From Planomicrobium sp. CPCC 101110 (lineage in GTDB: Bacteria > Bacillota > Bacilli > Bacillales_A > Planococcaceae), in assembly GCF_007859395.1 (NCBI RefSeq), contig NZ_VOHD01000012.1, forward strand, positions 1 through 64,000: DNA of 64,000 bases. The letters are read 5' to 3'. Each line of letters opens with the position of its first letter. The stretch's first letter is position 1. This document shows positions 58,083-64,000 of the stretch, piece after piece. The notes beneath the pieces were generated by a model. That model did not search any database and was not told the DNA's origin. It saw only the letters and a list, made by a program, of their open reading frames with translations. The translations under genes and the position numbers were made by a program.

Positions 58083-58115
58083 AAAAATCCCTGAAGAATC
58101 TCTTCAGGGATTTTT
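58083..58115. terminator. Terminator between the repeat cluster and UPF0435 gene
   Basis: AAAAATCCCTGAAGA pairs with TCTTCAGGGATTTTT. It is symmetrical enough to work from both sides and directly follows the UPF0435 gene on the minus strand. Confidence 0.9.
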
Positions 58116-58116
58116 C

Positions 58117-58338
58117 TTATTTTCGCAAGGAACCTAATTCAGAAGCGATGGCTTCCATTTCATTAGGGCTGAACGAATCGCGCTTCGCAACCATTTCATA
58201 GAGTTCCCGCAAATCCTCGTATTGGGAAGCGTTGAAATGCTCCGGTTTCATGGCGTCGACGTTAACCATGCGCAATTTTGTTTTTATTTCCTCGATCATG
58301 AAGGTGACGTTTTCGTTTGATGGTTTTGATAAATCCAT
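58117..58338 (-). CDS. UPF0435 / DUF1128 protein (YfkK-like)
   Basis: A 73-residue soluble helical protein of the UPF0435 family; 'VTFMIEEIKTKLRMVN' and 'YEDLRELYEMVAKRDSFSPNEMEAIASELGSLR' are characteristic. YfkK of B. subtilis is the same size. The function is unknown. AAAGG-type ribosome site precedes the ATG. It is a single gene. Confidence 0.9.
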   Translation of the reverse strand: MDLSKPSNENVTFMIEEIKTKLRMVNVDAMKPEHFNASQYEDLRELYEMVAKRDSFSPNEMEAIASELGSLRK

Positions 58339-58424
58339 GGTGAGTCCCTGCCTTTCAAAGGAGTAAGAACTGTTCTGCTGGAAGGGGCAATGAAGCCAGC
58401 CTTAAAGCTTGATCGGTTCAATGA

Positions 58425-58457
58425 CAATAAGCAGAAGGGAACCCCTGCTGCTTATTG
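58425..58457. other. Strong hairpin downstream of the alanine symporter gene
   Basis: CAATAAGCAG (58425-58434) pairs with CTGCTTATTG (58448-58457) with extra inner GGG/CCC pairing. On the minus strand it follows the symporter gene, but no T run follows, so it may be a weak terminator or an mRNA-end stabiliser. Confidence 0.55.
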
Positions 58458-58491
58458 TTTCACTTTATCATTCCACTATTCAAAAAGAATG

Positions 58492-59853
58492 TCAATTTCC
58501 AGCGCGTGCCGCTTCTTTTTCTTCTTTGATTTTCGAAACGATCCGTTTTGTTTCATAAACGATGACACCGGACAGTCCAAGCAGGCCGATCAAGTTCGGA
58601 AGAGCCATCAAGCCGTTCATGATATCAGAGAACATCCAAACCACATCAAGGGAAACCGTAGCGCCGATGAAGACAACCGCAATGAAGATGATTCGGTAAA
58701 CAATCAGCAGGCTCGGGTTCCGGAATAGGTATTGGAAACACTTCTCGCCATAATAAGCCCAGCCTATGATGGTTGAAGAAGCAAAGAAAATCAATCCGAT
58801 CGCTACTACAATCGGACCAACCGGCCCCAGGAACTGCTCAAACGCAGCTGTTGTCAGTGCCGAACCTTCCAGGCTCTTGTCCGTGTACATCCCGGACATG
58901 ACAATGGTGATCCCTGTAATGGAACAGATGACCAATGTATCGATAAATACTTGCGTCATAGAGACAAGCGCTTGGCGGCCAGGCAAATCGGTAATGGCCG
59001 CGGCCGCAGCGATTGGCGCGGAGCCAAGGCCGGCTTCGTTGGAGAAGACGCCTCGCGCAACACCGTAGCGGATGGCGGCTCCAATTGCGCCGCCGACAGC
59101 TGCTTCCCCTGTGAAGGCAGAGCTGAAGATCGTGGCAATAGCCGGCAAAATCAGTTCAAGGTTTGTGATCATGACAGCTAAGCCGGCAATCAGATAAAAT
59201 AGCGCCATGATTGGCACGAAGTAAGAAGTCACTTTCCCGATTGCAGTGATGCCGCCCAAAATAACAGCGCCGGCGAAAACCATCAAGATCAAACCTGTAA
59301 TCCAAGTAGGGACATTGAATGTATCGCGTACTACAATCGCAACGGAATTGGACTGGGTGCCATTTCCGATGCCGAACGCGGCAACCGCTCCAAAAATGGC
59401 AAACAATACGCCCAGCCATTTTTGTTTTAATCCATGTTCCAAATAGTACATCGGACCGCCGGCCATTTGGCCTTTGGCATCGACAATACGATATTTGACT
59501 GCCAATACGGCTTCACCGTATTTTGTAGCCATCCCGAAGAATGCGGAAAACCACATCCAGAATACTGCTCCCGGGCCGCCGAGTATAACTGCCGTCGCAA
59601 CACCGACTATATTCCCGGTGCCGACAGTTGCGGCCAAGGCGGTGGAAAGCGCCTGGAAATGGCTGATATCGCCCTGAGAGGTTTTGTCCTGGTTCTTTGA
59701 AAAAACAAGCTTCAATGCGTAAGGCAACAAACGCATTTGCAAAAGGCCGATCCGCACAGTCAAATAAATTCCGGTTCCAACCAATAAAATTAAAAGCGGA
59801 GGCCCCCACACAAAACTACTGATACTGCCTAAGATTGTTTCAATTCTCTCCAT
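58492..59853 (-). CDS. Alanine/glycine:sodium symporter (AGCS family)
   Basis: A 453-residue membrane protein with about ten helices of the AGCS family, which imports alanine or glycine with Na+. The family motif 'GTGNIVGVATAVILGGPGAVFWMW' region and 'FSNEAGLGSAPIAAAAA' are clear. AlsT of B. subtilis is the obvious relative. ATG 59853 follows AAGGGG; the frame extends 30 codons upstream without support. Single gene. Confidence 0.92.
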   Translation of the reverse strand: MERIETILGSISSFVWGPPLLILLVGTGIYLTVRIGLLQMRLLPYALKLVFSKNQDKTSQGDISHFQALSTALAATVGTGNIVGVATAVILGGPGAVFWMWFSAFFGMATKYGEAVLAVKYRIVDAKGQMAGGPMYYLEHGLKQKWLGVLFAIFGAVAAFGIGNGTQSNSVAIVVRDTFNVPTWITGLILMVFAGAVILGGITAIGKVTSYFVPIMALFYLIAGLAVMITNLELILPAIATIFSSAFTGEAAVGGAIGAAIRYGVARGVFSNEAGLGSAPIAAAAAITDLPGRQALVSMTQVFIDTLVICSITGITIVMSGMYTDKSLEGSALTTAAFEQFLGPVGPIVVAIGLIFFASSTIIGWAYYGEKCFQYLFRNPSLLIVYRIIFIAVVFIGATVSLDVVWMFSDIMNGLMALPNLIGLLGLSGVIVYETKRIVSKIKEEKEAARAGN

Positions 59854-60050
59854 ATTCTCATCCCCTTTATCCTGCTGTTCCAGCTTTAAATTTCCTATAC
59901 ATTTCTCCCTTCTTAAGCTTTTATATTCCGAAATATTAGACAAAGAGTCAAGGTTTTTTGAAAATAAAATTTACGAAGAGTTTAAAATTCAGCAGATTAG
60001 GGAAAAAATCCAAAGAGACGCAAGTACTATATTATTGGGAGGAATTCAGG

Positions 60051-60602
60051 ATGAGCCAAAACAAATTAATGACAGGTATTTTAGTAGGAGCGGCAATGGG
60101 ACTTATTGTTTCTTTATTTGACCGCAATACACGCAACGACGTAGTGCAGAAATCTAAAAAATTAGGAAGCAATGCTCAATATTACGCAACGAACAGAAAA
60201 GAATTGCAATCAGTGGTCCAGCAGCAAGCTGAAAAGGTACAGAATCTTTATTCCCGCATTTCGGAAGATGCTTCTTATGTCGGGGAGAAAGTCAATGAGT
60301 TGAAAGGATTGACTCCGCAAGTCAGAGAATTGGCTTTGGAAACGAAAGAGGCGTTCGTAGAAACAAAAGAAGCTGTTATCGATACTAAAAATGATGTGAT
60401 CTCTGCTGTTAAAGAGGACAATCCATCGCCTAATACAACTTTGACTGATGGCGGAAGTTCATCATCGTCAACTTCAGGCGGATCTTCTTCAGGATCGTTG
60501 AATGCAGGCGGGAATTCATCTTCATCGTCAAACAACAGCGGATCTTCAACAACAAACAAAAACGGTAGCTCATCATCTTACAATTCTGGAAAAAACTCAT
60601 AA
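60051..60602 (+). CDS. YtxH-domain membrane-associated protein with Ser/Gly/Asn tail
   Basis: A 183-residue protein. An N-terminal hydrophobic helix ('LMTGILVGAAMGLIVSLF') is followed by a YtxH-type helical region (about 25-120) with coiled-coil character, then a low-complexity tail of Ser, Gly and Asn (about 120-183). The related B. subtilis YtxH is a general-stress protein. GGGAGG precedes ATG 60051. The next gene, a BrkB-family membrane protein, starts 65 bases downstream. Confidence 0.8.
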   Translation: MSQNKLMTGILVGAAMGLIVSLFDRNTRNDVVQKSKKLGSNAQYYATNRKELQSVVQQQAEKVQNLYSRISEDASYVGEKVNELKGLTPQVRELALETKEAFVETKEAVIDTKNDVISAVKEDNPSPNTTLTDGGSSSSSTSGGSSSGSLNAGGNSSSSSNNSGSSTTNKNGSSSSYNSGKNS

Positions 60603-60667
60603 GCTCTATTGGCTCCGGAAAAGATGAAAAGCTCCACCAATCGGAAGAGCGGCTGAACAATCTCCAT

Positions 60668-61525
60668 ATGTCCTACGATGTTCAAACCTTTTCCGGTTTT
60701 TTGAAAGAAGTGAATAAAAGGATTTACGATGTCGACGTAATGGGAGTAGGAGCGCAATTAGCGTTCTTTTTCCTGTTGTCGATATTTCCTTTGCTCATTT
60801 TTTTGGTGACGTTAGTTCCTTATTTGAATCTGTCGGAAGATCAAATTTATCATTTTATCGAAGAAGTAACCCCTCATGAAGTGTTCGTTCTGATCGAACA
60901 AACGCTGAGTGATATTTTAACGACCCAGAATAGCGGGCTTCTGTCTTTTGGGATACTAGCGATGATCTGGTCAGGAAGCATCGGAATGAACGCGCTTATC
61001 AAATCGTTGAACAGTTCCTATGGAGTCGCCGAAAGGCGCCCGTTATGGGTAGCGCAAGGCATGTCGATGCTGAATACCTTATTGATGATGCTTATTTTGG
61101 CGGTAGCGCTGGCTTTGCCGATTTTCGGCAGGCAAATTGGCCTCGTTATTTTTTCATACGCCGGATTGGAAGAAGGATTTTTAGCGACATGGAACGCCCT
61201 GCGCTTTACCATTCCAGGGCTTATCATATTTGTCCTCAGTTCCGTTATTTACTGGGTAGCCCCAAATGTCCGGCTGGATTTTGCCAGCGTATTGGCTGGA
61301 GCGGCCTTTACCGCAATTGGCTGGCTGGGTGTCTCTTATATCTTTTCCCTTTACATCAACAATCTGGCGATATATTCACCGACATTCGGCAGTATCGGCG
61401 GGATAATCATCTTAATGCTTTGGCTGTATGTGTGCGCTATGCTTTTGATGGTCGGCGGACAAATCAATGCGGTTATGCAAGGTCGCCGCGATCTTAAGGC
61501 GACGCAGGAAAATCAGGAGAACTAA
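60668..61525 (+). CDS. YihY/BrkB-family membrane protein (YfkH-like)
   Basis: A 285-residue inner-membrane protein of the YihY/BrkB family (once named as ribonuclease BN). The N-terminal 'GVGAQLAFFFLLSIFPLLIFLV' and about six helices are typical; 'SIGGIIILMLWLYVCAMLLMVGGQIN' closes the domain. Function is unknown; it may be a transporter. The ATG 60668 lacks a good ribosome site; the frame stays open upstream into the previous gene without another ATG, so the true start is uncertain. Confidence 0.85.
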   Translation: MSYDVQTFSGFLKEVNKRIYDVDVMGVGAQLAFFFLLSIFPLLIFLVTLVPYLNLSEDQIYHFIEEVTPHEVFVLIEQTLSDILTTQNSGLLSFGILAMIWSGSIGMNALIKSLNSSYGVAERRPLWVAQGMSMLNTLLMMLILAVALALPIFGRQIGLVIFSYAGLEEGFLATWNALRFTIPGLIIFVLSSVIYWVAPNVRLDFASVLAGAAFTAIGWLGVSYIFSLYINNLAIYSPTFGSIGGIIILMLWLYVCAMLLMVGGQINAVMQGRRDLKATQENQEN

Positions 61526-61573
61526 AAAGAATCCCTTGGGCATCTGCAAAGATGAGCCTAAGGGATTCTTTTT
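61524..61573. terminator. Bidirectional terminator after the BrkB-family gene
   Basis: AAAAAGAATCCCTTGGGCAT pairs with the matching strand ending GGGATTCTTTTT. The tip is CATCT-GCAA-AGATG, a stable GCAA tetraloop. It serves the BrkB gene and, on the minus strand, the SE1561-type gene. Confidence 0.92.
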
Positions 61574-61577
61574 AATG

Positions 61578-61778
61578 TTATTTTTGTTGTTCATCGGTTG
61601 GAGTAACTTTGAATTGCTGCATTTTTTCGTCCAGTTCGTCAACCATGGCGATCAAGCGGTCAATATCTTCAAGCTCGGTATTTTCCGGTTCGATTGCATC
61701 CAAAACTTCCAAAAACATATTCAGGCGCTCTTTCATGTAAACAACTTGTTCTTGTTTGTCTGTAATGCCTTTGCCCAT
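61578..61778 (-). CDS. SE1561-family small protein
   Basis: A 66-residue acidic helical protein, MGKGITDKQEQVVYMKERL..., with the pattern 'MKERLNMFLEVLDAIEPENTELEDIDRLI' found in the staphylococcal/bacillar SE1561 group. ATG 61778 follows GAGGTG by 6 bases; an ATG 54 bases upstream has no ribosome site. Function is unknown. It is convergent with the BrkB-family gene. Confidence 0.75.
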   Translation of the reverse strand: MGKGITDKQEQVVYMKERLNMFLEVLDAIEPENTELEDIDRLIAMVDELDEKMQQFKVTPTDEQQK

Positions 61779-61931
61779 TCGGTACACCTCATTTCGCATG
61801 TTAATAGTAGCGGATAGCAGAAAAAATATCAACTCATATAGGCATTTAGAAAGAATTTTAACGAAAAGGAGTCAGAAAATTTACTTTATTCTTTCTTTGT
61901 GTTAATGTTAGCTTAACAAAAAGGAGAGGGG

Positions 61932-62024
61932 ATGAATAAAGAAAAACAAACCCTTATAGATTTTGATATTGAAGGAGGGAGATTATACATTCAAACGGCA
62001 ATATTGCCAAGAATGGTATTATGA
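61932..62024 (+). CDS. Candidate 30-codon gene
   Basis: A short frame, MNKEKQTLIDFDIEGGRLYI..., encoding 30 residues, with a strong ribosome site (AAGGAG, 5 bases upstream). No similar protein is recognised. It is followed 27 bases later by a hairpin. The gap it lies in (61779-62281) is otherwise empty apart from that hairpin. The short length keeps this speculative. Confidence 0.4.
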   Translation: MNKEKQTLIDFDIEGGRLYIQTAILPRMVL

Positions 62025-62050
62025 AAACACAAATGGATAGCATTAAAACT

Positions 62051-62096
62051 TAAAGGCCCATCCGCATTCTGAATTCAGAAACGGAAAGGGCCTTTA
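62051..62096. other. Long hairpin in the intergenic region
   Basis: TAAAGGCCC (62051-62059) pairs with GGGCCTTTA (62088-62096), with inner TCCG/CGGA and the palindrome CTGAATTCAG at the tip. The T run is short on either side, so it could be a weak terminator. Another perfect hairpin, ATCCCGA/TCGGGAT, lies at 62179-62195, about 85 bases before the MFS gene. Confidence 0.6.
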
Positions 62097-62281
62097 AATA
62101 TGGACCAGTAAACTCCAGCCGCCCCCTAATCCACATTTCCCCCAACTTCCTTCACTTGTTTTTCAACTTTCTGTCGACATCCCGATTTTCGGGATAGAAA
62201 TTTATATTCCTTCCACGCCTTATGTTAGAATCATATTTGACTGGATTTTACAGAAGAACGTGTTTTGTTTAGGAGGAACTT

Positions 62282-63475
62282 ATGGCTTATTTTTTAAAAA
62301 GTGAACAAGCACGATTTTGGATTTTGGTCATGATTGTTTCCATATCCGGATTCTCGCAAGGCATGCTATTGCCGTTGATTGCAGTTATCTTTGAACAAGA
62401 TGGCGTCTCTTCGGCATTGAATGGGTTGAGTGCTACGGGGTTGTACATAGGTACGCTGGTCATTGCTCCGTTCATGGAACCGCAATTGCGGAAATTTGGA
62501 TTCAAGCCGCTAATTTTAATCGGCGGGGGATTGGTAATCGTATCACTCTTGGCGTTTCCGTTATGGAAAAGTGTTGCATTTTGGTTTGCGCTGCGCGTTT
62601 TGATCGGCATTGGAGACCAGGCCTTGCATTTCTCGACGCAAACGTGGATAACCAGCACTTCGCCGCAGCAGCGTCTTGGACGCAACATTGCCATTTACGG
62701 GATGTCATTTAGCATCGGTTTTGGATCAGGACCGTTATTTGTTCCGCTCGTAAACATTTTTGAACCGCTGCCATTCATTGTTTCGGGTATTTTATGCTTG
62801 ATTGCCTGGTCTTTCGTGTTTTTGCTGAAAAACGATTTTCCGGAAGTCACATCAGGCGGAACCCATTCGTCCAAAGGGGTATTCGGGCGTTTCCAAGCAG
62901 CTATTGCAATTGCTTGGATCGCATTCTTGCCGCCTTTAGGCTACGGTTTTCTTGAAGCTTCGCTAAATGCCATCTACCCTGTTTATGCCTTGCGGCAGTC
63001 TATTGATGTTGCTTTGGTTTCCATCATATTGGCCGCTTTTTCAGCAGGGGCGATTGCGACGCAGCTGCCGCTGGGGGTCTTGAGCGATCGGCTCGGCAGG
63101 AAGAACGTCTTGATCCTTGCGCTCATTGGCGGGGCGGCAATGTTTGGGACAGCAAGCTTTTTTGAAACGAACGCTTGGCTGACAGTCGCCTTTTTTACAG
63201 CAGCAGGCATGTTTGTCGGTTCGACGTTTTCCTTAGGCATCTCATTTATGGCGGATTTGATGCCAAAAGAGCTCTTGCCGACAGGAAATTTGTTATGCGG
63301 CATCGCATTTAGTATCGGCAGTTTGGCTGGACCTTTTCTGGGCGGTGTTTTTGTTGGATATGCCGAGAACTTTAGTTTCCTGTTGCTGATTGCAGCCATG
63401 CTGCTGCTTATCGGCTTTATCATTGCTTTGAAAGGCAATCAAAAACGGCAGGAGTCTCCCGTATCGCAAGAATAA
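62282..63475 (+). CDS. MFS transporter
   Basis: A 397-residue major-facilitator transporter with 12 helices. 'GFSQGMLLPLIAVIFEQDGVSS' forms helix 1, 'RVLIGIGDQALHFSTQTWI' helix 4, and 'GVLSDRLGRKNVLILALIGG' is the classic motif A loop in the C half. Likely a drug or metabolite exporter, substrate unknown. AGGAGG precedes the ATG. It is a single gene closed by a terminator. Confidence 0.9.
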   Translation: MAYFLKSEQARFWILVMIVSISGFSQGMLLPLIAVIFEQDGVSSALNGLSATGLYIGTLVIAPFMEPQLRKFGFKPLILIGGGLVIVSLLAFPLWKSVAFWFALRVLIGIGDQALHFSTQTWITSTSPQQRLGRNIAIYGMSFSIGFGSGPLFVPLVNIFEPLPFIVSGILCLIAWSFVFLLKNDFPEVTSGGTHSSKGVFGRFQAAIAIAWIAFLPPLGYGFLEASLNAIYPVYALRQSIDVALVSIILAAFSAGAIATQLPLGVLSDRLGRKNVLILALIGGAAMFGTASFFETNAWLTVAFFTAAGMFVGSTFSLGISFMADLMPKELLPTGNLLCGIAFSIGSLAGPFLGGVFVGYAENFSFLLLIAAMLLLIGFIIALKGNQKRQESPVSQE

Positions 63476-63480
63476 AGGGA

Positions 63481-63517
63481 AAAGGCGCAGGAAGCGATTT
63501 CGCTTCCTGCGCCTTTT
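63481..63517. terminator. Bidirectional terminator between MFS and methyltransferase genes
   Basis: AAAGGCGCAGGAAGCGA pairs with TCGCTTCCTGCGCCTTT (17 bp). It serves the two convergent genes. Confidence 0.92.
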
Positions 63518-63519
63518 AA

Positions 63520-64000
63520 CTATTTCAATACGAGTTTTGTGACTGCTTCCACTTGCGCCGTTTGCGGGAACATATCAACCGGCTGGATATACTCTATGCG
63601 GTAAATTTTCGTCAATTGCTGCAAATCCTTGGCCAGTGTGGACGGGTTGCACGAAGTATAGACAAAGCGTTTCGGCTTTACTTTTAAAATCGTTTTCAGC
63701 AACGATTCGCCAAGCCCGGTGCGCGGCGGGTCGACGGTCAATACGTCAGGGACAAAGCCTTCGTTGCTCCACGTTTCCAGCCATTTTTCAGCAGTGCCAG
63801 TTACGTATTTCGCAGTGACGCCCATTTTTTTCGCATTGGCCTTCGCATCTACTACGCTTTCATGGATTACGTCCATGCCGCGAAGTTCTGCCGCGCTATC
63901 GGCGAGCCACAGGCCGATGGTGCCAACGCCGCAATAAGCATCAACAACCGATTCCTTGCCTGTCAGTTCTGCCGCACGTTTGATTTCGTCATAAAGTTTG
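63520..64000 (-). CDS. RlmCD-like (RumA family) RNA methyltransferase, partial
   Basis: The C-terminal 159 residues of an RNA (uracil-C5)-methyltransferase; the gene continues past the right edge. SAM motif '[15 protein letters not shown]', 'LTVDPPRTG', catalytic Cys in '[13 protein letters not shown]' and '[15 protein letters not shown]' are intact. It is a paralogue of RlmCD at 33622-34992 and resembles YfjO of B. subtilis, whose target is not known to me. The N-terminal TRAM and iron-sulfur parts are outside the window. Confidence 0.9.
   Translation of the reverse strand, partial: KLYDEIKRAAELTGKESVVDAYCGVGTIGLWLADSAAELRGMDVIHESVVDAKANAKKMGVTAKYVTGTAEKWLETWSNEGFVPDVLTVDPPRTGLGESLLKTILKVKPKRFVYTSCNPSTLAKDLQQLTKIYRIEYIQPVDMFPQTAQVEAVTKLVLK

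Overview
The window reads as a chromosome segment of a low-to-mid G+C Bacillota, most likely a member of Planococcaceae (Planococcus-like). Reasons: strong AGGAGG-type ribosome binding sites, frequent TTG/GTG starts, the classical Bacillus-type purE-K-B-C-S-Q-L-F-M-N-H-D operon under a PurR operator and a guanine riboswitch, gatCAB, pcrB-pcrA-ligA, mreBH, and gene order that follows the B. subtilis yebE-pur-yerA-yerB-yerC-pcrB-pcrA-ligA-yerH-gatCAB-dgkB-rlmCD region for about 35 kb. The genus assignment is an inference from this overall pattern; no 16S sequence is present.

Layout. 1-180: the 5S rRNA and terminator that close an rRNA operon. 179-1666: an isochorismatase-type hydrolase, a UPF0316 membrane protein and a NETI-motif protein. 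1682-14774: the 12-gene de novo purine (IMP) operon with its control region. 14990-30077: a GNAT protein, a YerA deaminase-like protein, YerB, YerC, PcrB, the PcrA helicase, DNA ligase LigA, a CamS lipoprotein, the GatCAB amidotransferase, an atypical thioredoxin-fold protein and the lipid kinase DgkB. 30505-33023: a cytochrome bd-type quinol oxidase with a 37-residue CydS-like third subunit. 33195-33588: a cluster of structured intergenic repeats, then the 23S rRNA methyltransferase RlmCD and a tRNA dihydrouridine synthase.

The second half is more mixed: a K+ channel with RCK domain, an FbpA-like small protein, a second amidase, a divergent TetR/DHA2-efflux pair, a YfmL-like RNA helicase, two M29 aminopeptidases (one near 43 kb, one near 54.7 kb), an SGNH lipase, an M20 peptidase, a TPP-riboswitch-controlled thiamine transporter, a second methionine aminopeptidase, a TspO-related membrane protein, an M3 oligopeptidase, acetyltransferase and DinB genes, carbonic anhydrase, MreBH, a flavin monooxygenase/methyltransferase gene pair, UPF0435, an alanine:Na+ symporter, YtxH and BrkB-family membrane proteins, an MFS transporter, and at the right edge a second, incomplete RlmCD-like methyltransferase.

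Most striking non-gene structure: two clusters (33195-33588, + orientation; 57804-58080, - orientation) of about 90-120-nt elements. They share conserved single-stranded blocks and one architecture (outer stem, one-sided 4-5-nt bulge, second stem), but the stem sequences differ between elements with both strands changed to keep pairing. In one element the outer stem is made partly from the last codons of the neighbouring methyltransferase gene. Genes too short for ordinary calling are also present: the CydS-like subunit (32910-33023), a 47-residue membrane protein (53843-53986), and a 30-codon candidate (61932-62024).
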